Below, one piece after another: positions 45,899 through 55,336 of a stretch of 64,000 bases of DNA. The DNA is taken from positions 552,001 through 616,000 of the forward strand of contig NZ_CM125436.1 of NCBI RefSeq assembly GCF_052072235.1, written 5' to 3'. The notes beneath the pieces are model-generated. The model had not been told where the DNA came from. It made no database searches and was given only the letters and a program-made list of their open reading frames with translations. The DNA comes from Brevibacillus_D fluminis_A (lineage in GTDB: Bacteria > Bacillota > Bacilli > Brevibacillales > Brevibacillaceae). The position numbers and the translations under genes were made by a program. Every line of letters begins with the position of its first letter. Within the stretch, counting starts at the first letter, position 1.

Positions 45899-47443
45899 GT
45901 GAGTGTAAAAAAAGCGTTGATCAGCGTTTCCGATAAGACCGGTGTGGTAGAGCTGGCCCGTCAGCTGAACGAGTTGGGGGTCGAAATCATTTCAACAGGC
46001 GGCACCGCATCGCTTCTGAAACAGGAAGGCGTACCGGTGATCGGTATTTCCGAGGTAACCGGATTCCCTGAAATCCTGGATGGACGCGTCAAAACGCTTC
46101 ACCCCAACATCCACAGCGGATTGTTGGCCGTACGTGCGGACGAGGCTCACCGCAAACAGCTGGAAGAGCTGAATATCCAACCAATCGATCTCGTGATTGT
46201 GAACCTGTACCCATTCAAACAAACGATTTCCAAACCGGATGTTACGTATGCGGATGCAATTGAAAATATCGATATTGGCGGTCCGACCATGCTTCGTTCC
46301 GCCGCGAAAAACCACCAGGATGTCACCGTCGTGGTCGACGCAGCCGATTATGCCACCATCATCGCCGAAATCAAGGATGCGGGCGATACGACATTGGAAA
46401 CCCGCCGCCGCCTCGCAGCCAAAGTATTCCGCCACACAGCCGCTTACGATGCGATCATTTCCCGTTATTTGAGCGAACAAGTGGGCGAGTTGATGCCGGA
46501 GAGCTACACGGTTACGTATGAAAAAGCGCAAGATTTGCGCTATGGGGAAAATCCTCATCAACGCGCTGCTTTTTATCGTCAGCCGCTCGGCAATGAGGGC
46601 ACGATCAGCAGTGCGGAGCAATTGCACGGCAAAGAGCTTTCGTACAACAACATCAATGATGCGGACGCGGCGTTGGCAATCGTAAACGAATTCACGGAGC
46701 CTGCCGTAGTTGCCGTAAAACATATGAATCCATGCGGCGTCGGGATCGGCGCGACCATCAAGGAAGCGTACGAAAAAGCGTATGCAGCAGACCCTGTCTC
46801 CATTTTCGGCGGCATCGTGGCAGCCAACCGTCCGATCGACGAGGCGACGGCACTCCTGCTGAAAGAAACGTTTCTGGAAATTATCGTCGCGCCGGATTTC
46901 ACACCGGAAGCGCTGGCAGTGCTGCAAGAGAAGAAAAACCTGCGTTTGCTGCGCCTCTCTACCCAAGGCAGCGCGGCCGTTCCCACTTCGTTTAAGCTGA
47001 CGACCGTGGCAGGCGGAGCGCTTGTGCAAGATTTTGATACCAAACAAATCGAAGCTAGTGACTTGAAAGTTGTGACGGAGCGCCAACCAAGCGAAGAAGA
47101 GCTGAAACAGCTATTGTTCGCCTGGAAAGTAGTGAAGCACGTGAAATCCAATGCGATCGTGCTGGCAAACAACAACATGACGGTAGGCGTTGGTGCGGGT
47201 CAAATGAACCGCGTCGGATCGGCTAAAATCGCGATCGAACAAGCGGGCGAACTGGCAAAAGGCGCAGCGCTTGCATCCGACGCATTTTTCCCGATGCCGG
47301 ATACGGTGGAAGCGGCTGCCAAAGCCGGCATTACGGCGATCATCCAGCCAGGCGGCTCGGTGCGCGACCAGGAATCGATCGATGCGTGCAACCGCCACGG
47401 AATCGCGATGGTGTTCACGTCTGTACGTCACTTCAAACACTAG
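45899..47443 (+). CDS. purH: AICAR transformylase / IMP cyclohydrolase
   Basis: Bifunctional enzyme doing the last two steps to IMP. 514 residues: N-terminal MGS-like cyclohydrolase domain (ISVSDKTGVVELARQLNELG, ISTGGT, DGRVKTLHPNIHSG) and C-terminal transformylase domain (LRYGENPHQRAAFY, VKHMNPCGVG). GTG 45899 follows AGGAGG. First gene of a separate purHD unit. Confidence 0.97.
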   Translation: MSVKKALISVSDKTGVVELARQLNELGVEIISTGGTASLLKQEGVPVIGISEVTGFPEILDGRVKTLHPNIHSGLLAVRADEAHRKQLEELNIQPIDLVIVNLYPFKQTISKPDVTYADAIENIDIGGPTMLRSAAKNHQDVTVVVDAADYATIIAEIKDAGDTTLETRRRLAAKVFRHTAAYDAIISRYLSEQVGELMPESYTVTYEKAQDLRYGENPHQRAAFYRQPLGNEGTISSAEQLHGKELSYNNINDADAALAIVNEFTEPAVVAVKHMNPCGVGIGATIKEAYEKAYAADPVSIFGGIVAANRPIDEATALLLKETFLEIIVAPDFTPEALAVLQEKKNLRLLRLSTQGSAAVPTSFKLTTVAGGALVQDFDTKQIEASDLKVVTERQPSEEELKQLLFAWKVVKHVKSNAIVLANNNMTVGVGAGQMNRVGSAKIAIEQAGELAKGAALASDAFFPMPDTVEAAAKAGITAIIQPGGSVRDQESIDACNRHGIAMVFTSVRHFKH

Positions 47444-47461
47444 GCAGGGGAGGGAAAACAG

Positions 47462-48733
47462 ATGAAAGTATTAGTCATCGGTGGAGGCGGCCGCGAGCAT
47501 GCGATCCTGTGGAAATTGGCGCAAAGCCCGAGAGTGACCAAGCTGTACTGCGCTCCGGGTAACGGAGGGACAGAAGAGGTGGCGCAAAATGTGCCGATCG
47601 GCGTCCATGATTTTGCGGCGCTGTCCCAATTCGTCAAGGACGAAGGAATCAGCCTGACGGTCGTAGGGCCGGAAGATCCGCTGCTGGCGGGGATCGTGGA
47701 CTTTTTCAGCGAGCGCGGTCTGGCGATTTTCGGACCATCTTCCCAAGCGGCACAGATCGAGGGGAGCAAGACGTTCGCCAAAGATTTGATGAAACGCCAC
47801 CAGATTCCTACGGCGGCGTATGAATCTTTTACCGATTATGAAGCGGCTCTCGCTTATTTGCGTGCGCAAGGCGCGCCGATCGTGATCAAGGCGGACGGAC
47901 TCGCAGCGGGCAAAGGCGTTGTCGTGGCAGAAAGCTTGGAAGAGGCGGAGCAAGCCTTGGCGCAAATCATGCAGGACGGTGTATTCGGAAGTGCAGGCGC
48001 ACGCGTCGTGATCGAAGAATGTCTGCGCGGGGAAGAATTGACACTGCTCTCGTTTGTGGATGGAGAAACGGTAAAACCGATGATCACATCCCAGGATCAT
48101 AAGCCAGCCTATGATGGAGACAAAGGGCCGAACACCGGCGGAATGGGGACGTACGCCCCTGTGCCGCAAATGTCCAGGGAGCTTGTTGCCCAAATCGTGA
48201 GCACGATTGTGGAACCTGTCGCCAAAGCGATGGTAGCCGAGGGCTATCCGTTCAAAGGCGTGCTTTACACCGGCTTGATGATTACTGCACAAGGACCGAA
48301 AGTGATCGAATTCAACGCGCGTTTTGGCGATCCGGAGACGCAAGTAGTGCTTCCGTTGCTCGACAGCGACCTGCTCGACGTATTCAAGGCGACAATCAAT
48401 GGCACGCTGGCCGAACAAGACGTAGCGTGGAAATCGGATAGCGCATGCTGTGTCGTGATGGCTGCGCCTGGCTACCCGGGGGAGTATCCAAAGGGTTCTT
48501 CCATCGAATTGCCTGCAAATGACGGCGAAACGGTCATTTTCCATGCGGGAACGAAAAAGACGGATGGCGTTCTGGTTACCAATGGAGGTCGTGTGCTCGG
48601 GGTTACCGGCGTGGGTGCGACATTGGCCAAAGCGCGCGAAATCGCCTATCGGACAGTGGGCAAAACGCACTTTGAAGGCGCGCATTACCGCACGGACATC
48701 GCAGACAAAGCGTTGAAGCAGCACGTTAAATAA
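47462..48733 (+). CDS. purD: GAR synthetase
   Basis: ATP-grasp ligase joining glycine to phosphoribosylamine. 423 residues starting MKVLVIGGGGREHAI, with KADGLAAGKGV and FNARFGDPETQVVLP signatures. Follows purH by 18 bases with GGGGAGGG upstream. Ends in a bidirectional terminator. Confidence 0.97.
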   Translation: MKVLVIGGGGREHAILWKLAQSPRVTKLYCAPGNGGTEEVAQNVPIGVHDFAALSQFVKDEGISLTVVGPEDPLLAGIVDFFSERGLAIFGPSSQAAQIEGSKTFAKDLMKRHQIPTAAYESFTDYEAALAYLRAQGAPIVIKADGLAAGKGVVVAESLEEAEQALAQIMQDGVFGSAGARVVIEECLRGEELTLLSFVDGETVKPMITSQDHKPAYDGDKGPNTGGMGTYAPVPQMSRELVAQIVSTIVEPVAKAMVAEGYPFKGVLYTGLMITAQGPKVIEFNARFGDPETQVVLPLLDSDLLDVFKATINGTLAEQDVAWKSDSACCVVMAAPGYPGEYPKGSSIELPANDGETVIFHAGTKKTDGVLVTNGGRVLGVTGVGATLAKAREIAYRTVGKTHFEGAHYRTDIADKALKQHVK

Positions 48734-48743
48734 AACGAAAAAC

Positions 48744-48778
48744 AGGAAGAGGAGGAGCCGCCTGGCTCTTCCTCTTTG
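48744..48778. terminator. Bidirectional terminator after purD
   Basis: AGAGGAGGAGCC and GGCTCTTCCTCT pair (12 bp with one wobble) around GCCT. Weak T-run on the right; an A-rich run (AAAACGAAAAAC) on the left gives T's for minus-strand transcripts. Confidence 0.7.
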
Positions 48779-48796
48779 CATTGGGGCGAGGTGCTA

Positions 48797-48943
48797 TTAA
48801 CGGCTGCGCTCGCGGTCTTTCTGGCTTTGGTAAACAAAATACCCGATAACCGCCAGACAGCCAATAACCAGAACGGCGACGAACAGGTTGTGTGTGATCC
48901 ATTCGTAAGCGGGCGTTCCAACCCAGTTCATGAAATACGTCAT
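48797..48943 (-). CDS. Small single-span membrane protein, 48 aa
   Basis: Reads MTYFMNWVGTPAYEWITHN, then a hydrophobic helix (LFVAVLVIGCLAVIGYFVY) and a charged tail QSQKDRERSR ending in TAA. The ATG overlaps the TGA of the DUF2892-like gene (ATGA), so translation is probably coupled. A terminator follows. No family recognised; topology with a cytoplasmic basic tail is inferred from the positive-inside rule. Confidence 0.75.
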   Translation of the reverse strand: MTYFMNWVGTPAYEWITHNLFVAVLVIGCLAVIGYFVYQSQKDRERSR

Positions 48944-49413
48944 GTTGTGCTGCCCGCTTGATGGTGCGAATGCACGACCGCATCGGTGATTTCTTCTGCC
49001 ATATTCATCATCATTTCATCCGTCATCTCTTTTTTCGGCGCGCTGCTGTTTTGCGTGCTGCTCGGCGGTTTGACGGCAGCTTGCTGCTGCGTATTGGCGG
49101 GATGGCTCGCGCCGGTCACGTTTGCGGTGTTTGCGCGAGCCTGATTGCCGGAGGAGGAGCCTTTTGTCATGGAGCGCATCGTCTTATCCACCATCATCCG
49201 CAGCACGTCTTCTTTGCGCGTGCTCGCCCCCATCATCTTCAGCAACGGGCAAAAGCCGGTTACGCCTTCCGCCACTTTCATGGCTGACAAAAACATCAAC
49301 AGTCCCGGTGTCCGGTAGGGTCGGCGGCTCATCTTGCCCGCACCATACGCTAATCCCAGCAACCCAAAGGTAATGCGAATAACGGCATCAATCGTACCTA
49401 CGTTTTTTTGCAA
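48940..49413 (-). CDS. DUF2892-type inner-membrane protein with long tail
   Basis: About 157 residues. The first 60 match the YgaP-like DUF2892 family: KNVGTIDAVIRITFGLLGLAYG, then LLMFLSAMKVAEGVTGFCPLLKMMG, two hydrophobic helices with the conserved GFCPL. The rest is an unusual low-complexity, Ser/Asn/Gln-rich tail ending in a Met-rich helix and HSHHQAG. TTG 49413 lies 9 bases after AAAGGGG; ATG 49422 touches that site. Function unknown. Confidence 0.75.
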   Translation of the reverse strand: MQKNVGTIDAVIRITFGLLGLAYGAGKMSRRPYRTPGLLMFLSAMKVAEGVTGFCPLLKMMGASTRKEDVLRMMVDKTMRSMTKGSSSGNQARANTANVTGASHPANTQQQAAVKPPSSTQNSSAPKKEMTDEMMMNMAEEITDAVVHSHHQAGSTT

Positions 49414-49562
49414 GAGAAGCATCCCCTTTCTTTCAGACTTAGGATGCACCTCCAGCCCGAAAAGAACTCAGGAAGGTTTTAGCGGATTTTTCGCTTTTCA
49501 AACTTTTGAAACGGCTATACACTTTTTGGTGATGATAAAACTTGAGAAGGAAGGTGGACCAT

Positions 49563-51338
49563 TTGCGCATCAGACCCATTGCAGAAGACTCGTACCTTCG
49601 CCTGATCCGGACCGCTCGTCGCCTCGAACCGGCCACATGCTGGATCAAAGGCGCCAACGTATTGAACGTATATACGCGGGAATGGCTTACGACACATGTG
49701 GTTCTCGCAGGCGAGCGAATCGCTTACGTAGGAGAGGCCGAACCGGCAGTGGATGAGCGGACGCAGATCATCGAGGGTGAGGGCTACTGGCTCGTTCCCG
49801 GCTACATCGAACCTCACGCGCACCCGTTCCAGTGGTATACCTATGATTCGTTGGCCGATTTCGCTTTGGCCACCGGAACCACCACGCTTGTCTCCGACAC
49901 ACTCCATTTGACCACCTCGCTTTCGCTTGACGAGGTCGAAGCGATTCTGCAGCAACTCACAACCCATCCGGTAAAGCAATTTTTCTGGGCCCGGCTCGAC
50001 CCGCAAATCCGTCTGGCAAAACAAAGCGAAGCGTTTCAAAAAGACGGGCTCGCCCGCCTTTTGGCGCATCCTCTTGTCTTGCAAGGCGGAGAGATTACGG
50101 ACTGGACAGGCTTTTTGGCGGAGAATGAGGAGATTTTGTTCGGCATGAAGCATGCCCGCGATCTGGGCAAACGAATCGAAGGACATCATCCCGGCGCCTC
50201 CGCATCGACGCTGGCGGTGGCGGCAGCGGCAGGAATTACGGCATGCCACGAAAGCATCACTGCGGAAGAGGTGCAAAACAGACTCAGACTCGGCATGTAC
50301 GCTACCCTTCGCCATTCGTCCATCCGCCCGGATTTGCCTGAATTGCTCGCCGGCATGAAGCGTCTCGGCATTCCCTTCCGCTCATCGCGGCTGATGTTGA
50401 CCTCTGATGGCAGCACACCGCCTATGCTGCGACACGGTTTTACGGATTACTTGATCAAGCTGGCGCTGGACGCAGGCGTGCCCGATGTCGATGCATATGC
50501 GATGGCGACGCTCAATCCGGCACAGTATTACGGATTGGATGCCGAGATCGGGGGGATTGCGCCCGGCCGGATCGCAGATATTTTGTTTTTGCGCTCGCCG
50601 GATGAGCCCACGCCCGAGAAAGTGATCGCCAATGGCAAGCTATGGGCGGAAGGGAAGAAGTTGCTTCGCCAGACGCCAAAAATCAATTGGTCGGACTATC
50701 GTTTTCCACAGCCGAAGGAAAGGCTGCCATTGGTGAATGAGGAATGGTTCCAGTTGCCTGAGATAAGTCCGGATGAACCTTACCCGTTGATTCACATGGA
50801 GAATGCCGTGATTACCCGTGTCGTTTACGAACGGCTTGCATGCGATGAGACAGGCCGCATCAACCTGGATGCCCACCCCGACCTGGCGCAAATCGTCACG
50901 ATCGATCCCGAATCGGGCAAACGTTCGCAGGCGATTGTCAGAGGATTCGCAGTGAATTTGCAGGCGTTGGCAAGCAGTTATACCGTGTCCACCGATATGA
51001 TCGTCATCGGGCGTGAACCGGAAGCGATGAAACAAGCGCTCGAGCGGGTGTTGGAGCTTGGGGGCGGCATCGTGGCGATGGAGGAGGGCCGGATTTGCTT
51101 TGAGCAGAAACTGGCACTGGCAGGGAAAATGAGCGATGAATCAATGGAGGAATTGATTGAAAGCGGCGAAAGTTTTGTCCGTTTCATGAGGTCGAAAGGA
51201 TATGGGTATTTAGACCCAATTTATTCCTTGTTCTTTTTTCAGGCGACCCATTTACCTTATGTCAGAATGACGGCTGAAGGGCTTTATGATGTTAAAAAAT
51301 CGGCAGTCATAAAAAAATCGGCTCCTTTATATGAGTAG
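49563..51338 (+). CDS. Adenine deaminase-like amidohydrolase (YerA type)
   Basis: About 591 residues of the amidohydrolase superfamily resembling AdeC and Bacillus subtilis YerA, which also sits beside purD there. Motifs: PGYIEPHAHPFQWY (HxH) near residue 85, GHHPGAS, ACHES and LTSDGSTPP. In typical AdeC the first motif reads HxHIES; here PFQWY replaces it, so adenine deaminase activity is doubtful. TTG 49563 follows AGGAAGGTGG; TTG 49542 is possible. Context fits purine salvage. Confidence 0.78.
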   Translation: MRIRPIAEDSYLRLIRTARRLEPATCWIKGANVLNVYTREWLTTHVVLAGERIAYVGEAEPAVDERTQIIEGEGYWLVPGYIEPHAHPFQWYTYDSLADFALATGTTTLVSDTLHLTTSLSLDEVEAILQQLTTHPVKQFFWARLDPQIRLAKQSEAFQKDGLARLLAHPLVLQGGEITDWTGFLAENEEILFGMKHARDLGKRIEGHHPGASASTLAVAAAAGITACHESITAEEVQNRLRLGMYATLRHSSIRPDLPELLAGMKRLGIPFRSSRLMLTSDGSTPPMLRHGFTDYLIKLALDAGVPDVDAYAMATLNPAQYYGLDAEIGGIAPGRIADILFLRSPDEPTPEKVIANGKLWAEGKKLLRQTPKINWSDYRFPQPKERLPLVNEEWFQLPEISPDEPYPLIHMENAVITRVVYERLACDETGRINLDAHPDLAQIVTIDPESGKRSQAIVRGFAVNLQALASSYTVSTDMIVIGREPEAMKQALERVLELGGGIVAMEEGRICFEQKLALAGKMSDESMEELIESGESFVRFMRSKGYGYLDPIYSLFFFQATHLPYVRMTAEGLYDVKKSAVIKKSAPLYE

Positions 51339-51390
51339 ATTTGAGTAGATTCGTGTGCTTTTAGGTAGATTTCGGTAGAATCCGGTAGTT
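51335..51390 (+). repeat. 10-bp-periodic GTAGA repeats
   Basis: GTAGAT, GTAGAT, GTGCTT, GTAGAT, GTAGAA and GTAGTT begin at 51335, 51345, 51355, 51365, 51375 and 51385, exactly 10 bases apart. The first overlaps the stop codon of the preceding gene. Confidence 0.85.
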
Positions 51391-51704
51391 TGAATTGTCA
51401 GATTATAAATCAATCTGCATATTTCACTTTAACACTTGAAAGCATTGATATAATCATATTGAAAAATGTAACACCGGAACATTGATTTTTGATCCATAAA
51501 TTCAATTTGAAAGGTGATAATAAAAATATTTTTATCTCTTGTAAATTTTCTTATTTATCTTAAAATTAGTGAAGAACCAACGTATTCGGAACTTTTGTCC
51601 CGGTAGAGAGCGAACACAAAAAACAGAAAATCGCAGCCTGGGTCGAAAGGTAAATTGGTTCTATCTTTATTGATTGTTAATTTCTAAAGGGGGATTCAAT
51701 CATT
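51391..51704 (+). other. Leader/promoter region of the liv operon
   Basis: AT-rich, no gene. An extended -10 element TGATATAAT (51446-51454) is a good promoter candidate; the -35 is weak. About 250 bases of untranslated leader follow, ending in AAAGGGGGA before ATG 51705. I see no recognised riboswitch in it. Confidence 0.5.
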
Positions 51705-52943
51705 ATGAAAAAGCGGACTCAATTGGGTGTTTTATCCGCAGCTTTCCTTGCAAGCATGGCACTTTCCGGTTGTGCAGGCGGCAATACCGCCAGCAGCGGC
51801 AACTCCACGTCGGGCTCAAGCGGCACGACGGCGCAAAGCAGTGGGACAAGCGGTGAAGCACAGGCAGGCGGCAAAATCCTGATCGCAACGCAAAGCCCGT
51901 TGTCCGGTTCCCAATCCTCGCTCGGCGATGCGATTAAATCCGGAGCGGAATACGCTTTGAAACAGCAACAGGAAGAGTTCAAGAAAATGGGCTTCGATCT
52001 GCAATTGTTTCCGCAAGATGACCAGGCAGACCCGAAAATGGGCGTATCCAATGCGGAGATGCTCGTCTCCAATCCGGATGTGCTTGGGGTCGTCGGCCAC
52101 CTGAATACCGGCGTTGCCATCCCGTCTTCGGTTAAGTACGAGGAAGGCAAGCTGGTCATGGTTTCACCCGCGAATACAGGTGTGAAGCTGACAGAGGAAG
52201 GCAAGAAGACGGTTCACCGCATTTGCGCGCGCGATGATGCGCAAGGGCCGAAAGCGGCGATTTACGCCAAAAGCAAGCTGAATGTCAAAAACGCATTCCT
52301 GATCCACGACAAAACCGCGTACGGTCAAGGCTTGGCAGACCAGGTGAAAGCGCAGTTTGAAAAAGACGGCGTGCAAGTTCTGGGCTATGAAGGCATCACT
52401 TCAGGCGAAAAAGATTTCAGCGCGGTCGTCAATCAGGTAATCGCGAAAAATCCGGACATGATTTTCTTTGGTGGACTTTATCCGGATGGTGGTATTATTA
52501 TTAAACAGGCTCGCGAAAAAGGGTACAAAGGCGTCTTCATGGGCGGCGACGGTCTGGATTCGTCCGACATGGTCAAAATCGCAGGCGATGCGGCCGAGGG
52601 CGTATACTTCACCTCTATCGCCGGGGACGTAACACAAACCGAGGAAGGCAAGAAGTGGGCGGAAGAATACAAGAAAACGATGAACAAACCGTTGGAAACG
52701 TTCTCCGTCTATGGTTATGACTCCATGAGTGTTATTCTGAATGGACTGAAAGAAGCCATCAAAGCGAATGGCGGCAAAAAGCCGACCCGCGAGCAAGTTC
52801 TGGATGCCGTTCACAAGACCAAGGATTTCCAAGGTCAGTTCACGAAGGTATCGTTTGATGACAAGGGCGACAACCAGTTTGCCGATGTATTCATCTACAA
52901 GTATTCGGGTGGAAAATCGGTATTCATCGGCAAAGCTGAATAA
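51705..52943 (+). CDS. livJ: Branched-chain amino acid ABC transporter, binding lipoprotein
   Basis: 412 residues. A lipoprotein signal (MKKRTQLGVLSAAFLASMAL) ends in lipobox LSGC, with Cys23 as lipid anchor, then a Ser/Gly/Thr linker. The rest is a type I periplasmic-binding fold (KILIATQSPLSGSQSSLGDAI, VVGHLNTGVAIPSS, VYGYDSMSVIL) of the Leu/Ile/Val-binding group. First gene of livJHMGF. Specificity for branched-chain amino acids is by family and operon. Confidence 0.9.
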   Translation: MKKRTQLGVLSAAFLASMALSGCAGGNTASSGNSTSGSSGTTAQSSGTSGEAQAGGKILIATQSPLSGSQSSLGDAIKSGAEYALKQQQEEFKKMGFDLQLFPQDDQADPKMGVSNAEMLVSNPDVLGVVGHLNTGVAIPSSVKYEEGKLVMVSPANTGVKLTEEGKKTVHRICARDDAQGPKAAIYAKSKLNVKNAFLIHDKTAYGQGLADQVKAQFEKDGVQVLGYEGITSGEKDFSAVVNQVIAKNPDMIFFGGLYPDGGIIIKQAREKGYKGVFMGGDGLDSSDMVKIAGDAAEGVYFTSIAGDVTQTEEGKKWAEEYKKTMNKPLETFSVYGYDSMSVILNGLKEAIKANGGKKPTREQVLDAVHKTKDFQGQFTKVSFDDKGDNQFADVFIYKYSGGKSVFIGKAE

Positions 52944-53083
52944 TTCGCAATATTCCCCGTTTTTAAGCAGCAGCATTCAGCCCAACCAAGGTCAAAAAGG
53001 GCGGCACGCGAGTGTGCGCCCTTTGCATTTTGACCCACGCGAGGGATGAAATAGATTATGAAAGAAAGAAGGGATTCCACGCC

Positions 53084-54031
53084 ATGCTCTCAATTTTACC
53101 TCAAGTTCTAGTGGATGGACTGACGCTTGGATTCATGTACGCAGTCGTCGCACTCGGCTATACAATGGTTTATGGGATACTGGAGTTCATCAACTTCGCT
53201 CACGGCGAAATTTTCATGGTGGGTGCGTTTGTTGGAACAGAAGTTCTATTAATCGGCAACTCGCTGGGTGTCACGACAGGAATGAATCCATACGTTACCT
53301 TTTTCTTGATGTTAGTGGTAGCAATGGTTTTCACAGGAGCGCTGGGGGTCACGATCGAACGTGTCGCGTATCGTCCATTGCGAGGCGCACCGCGTCTGGT
53401 TCCGTTGATTTCAGCTGTAGGTGTGTCATTCCTGCTGCAAGACTTGGTTCGTTTTACAGAGGCAATTGCACGTGATGAGTTTTACCTGAACTCACCGATT
53501 CTTTTTAGCGGACAACTCAATATCGGATTTGCTTCCATTCCAGTCAAGGGTATCATCGTTATTGTTCTTGCGATCATCATGATGGTTGCGCTTACGCTTT
53601 TCATCAACAAAACAAAGTGGGGAATCGCCATGCGTGCCGTTGCGCAAGATCAAAAGACGGCATCGCTGATGACTATAAATGTCGACAAAGTCATTATGCT
53701 CACCTTTATGATCGGTTCCAGCCTGGGTGGCGCGACGGGTGTCCTGTTTGCGCAAAACTACGGAACGATCGATCCGTACATCGGCTTCATTCTTGGGCTG
53801 AAAGCTTTTACCGCAGCTGTTCTCGGCGGGATCGGCAATCTGCGCGGCGCGATGATCGGCGGCGTATTGCTGGGGCTGTTGGAAATGCTGGCAGGGGCGT
53901 ACATGGGCCCGCTGACCGGAGGCGCGTTTGGTGCCGAGTATAAAGATGTTTTCGCATTCAGCATTTTAATCCTGGTGCTCCTGTTCAAGCCGGAAGGGCT
54001 GTTCGGTGAAGCCGTGAAAGAGAAAGTGTAG
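53084..54031 (+). CDS. livH: Branched-chain amino acid ABC transporter permease LivH
   Basis: 315 residues with about eight membrane helices; starts MLSILPQVLVDGLTLGFMYAV. Contains GYTMVYGILEFINFAHGEIFM and the permease-ATPase coupling loop near GIAMRAVAQDQKTASLMTIN. ATG 53084 follows GAAGGGA with 9-base spacing; the frame upstream has no ribosome site. Confidence 0.93.
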   Translation: MLSILPQVLVDGLTLGFMYAVVALGYTMVYGILEFINFAHGEIFMVGAFVGTEVLLIGNSLGVTTGMNPYVTFFLMLVVAMVFTGALGVTIERVAYRPLRGAPRLVPLISAVGVSFLLQDLVRFTEAIARDEFYLNSPILFSGQLNIGFASIPVKGIIVIVLAIIMMVALTLFINKTKWGIAMRAVAQDQKTASLMTINVDKVIMLTFMIGSSLGGATGVLFAQNYGTIDPYIGFILGLKAFTAAVLGGIGNLRGAMIGGVLLGLLEMLAGAYMGPLTGGAFGAEYKDVFAFSILILVLLFKPEGLFGEAVKEKV

Positions 54032-54041
54032 GTGAGAGTGA

Positions 54042-55310
54042 GTGGCCAATAAATTGAAATTTTCGCTGAAAGAAATCCCTCTTCTCTTTACCGTTTTGTG
54101 GGTTGTCGTATTTGCCAGCGCGCTTTATTTTTTGGATAAATCGGTCATTGCGTTTGTCGGGATTTTGTTTTCCATCATTCTGGTGTATTACACGAAGGCT
54201 TCCAAAGCGGTGCGCATGCTGGTCGGAGCCATCATCCTGCTGGTCATCATCCCGCTGGTAGCCGGGGATAATCGCTACTACATGGAGGTTGCGTCACAGG
54301 TAGGGATTTATGTGGCGATGGCCCTCGGGTTGAACATCGTGGTTGGTTTTGCCGGACTTCTTGATTTGGGCTATGTGGCGTTTTTTGCTTCCGGTGCTTA
54401 TGCGTATGCGATTTTTGCAACCGCACAAGCGAATGAGTTCATTCCAGGACACCTGTTTCCGCTCACAGGGAACTGGTTCTGGCCATTTTTGATCGTCGGT
54501 CTGATCGTCGCCGCTATATTTGGAATATTATTAGGATTGCCAGTATTGCGGGTAAAAGGTGACTACCTGGCCATCGTAACGCTTGGCTTCGGGGAAATCA
54601 TCCGCATCATCTTCAACAACCTAGACAAGCCGATCAACATCACCAACGGGCCACAGGGCTTGACGCCGATTGCCACCCCGGAGCTGTTCGGCATAAAGAT
54701 GAGCACGCCGTTTTATTTTTACTTCATCATCCTTGTGGTGATCGCGTTTATCGTGCTCGCCAACATCCGCTTCGAGCATTCCCGCCTGGGTCGCGCGTGG
54801 ATTGCGGTGCGCGAGGATGAGCTGGCAGCGCAATCGATGGGGATTTCGCTTCTGCATACGAAGCTTGCCGCTTTTGCGACGGGCGCTTCCTTTGCAGGGG
54901 TAGTCGGCGTTATCTTTGCGGCCAAGCAAACGTTTATCGATCCGACCTCATTTACGCTGATGGAATCGTTCGGGATTCTCGTCATGGTCATTCTGGGCGG
55001 CAGCGGCAGCATCCCGGGAGTTATTTTGGGCGCGGCGTTCGTTACCGTACTGCAAGTGCAATTGCTGAAAGAGTTCTCCAATTTCTTGCACTCGATGCAA
55101 TCGTCGGGCTTGATCAATTTGCCGACACAGCTTGACCCGTCCAAATTCCAGCGGCTCATCTTCGGGCTTTTGCTGATCCTGGTCGCGCTGTTCAGGCCGC
55201 ACGGATTGATCCCGGCCAAGCGGAAAAAAGATGACATCAATGCAATCAAAAACAGCGGCTACGCTACGGAAAAGACGGGTATCTTGAGCAAGCTGACAGG
55301 AAGCAAATAA
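54042..55310 (+). CDS. livM: Branched-chain amino acid ABC transporter permease LivM
   Basis: 422 residues, about ten helices; NIVVGFAGLLDLGYVAFFA and the EAA-like loop GRAWIAVREDELAAQSMGI identify LivM. GTG 54042 follows AGGTGAG by a short gap and lies 10 bases after livH. The Lys-rich tail is cytoplasmic. Confidence 0.93.
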   Translation: MANKLKFSLKEIPLLFTVLWVVVFASALYFLDKSVIAFVGILFSIILVYYTKASKAVRMLVGAIILLVIIPLVAGDNRYYMEVASQVGIYVAMALGLNIVVGFAGLLDLGYVAFFASGAYAYAIFATAQANEFIPGHLFPLTGNWFWPFLIVGLIVAAIFGILLGLPVLRVKGDYLAIVTLGFGEIIRIIFNNLDKPINITNGPQGLTPIATPELFGIKMSTPFYFYFIILVVIAFIVLANIRFEHSRLGRAWIAVREDELAAQSMGISLLHTKLAAFATGASFAGVVGVIFAAKQTFIDPTSFTLMESFGILVMVILGGSGSIPGVILGAAFVTVLQVQLLKEFSNFLHSMQSSGLINLPTQLDPSKFQRLIFGLLLILVALFRPHGLIPAKRKKDDINAIKNSGYATEKTGILSKLTGSK

Positions 55311-55336
55311 AGCCTGCGACAAGGGGGATAAGAGAG

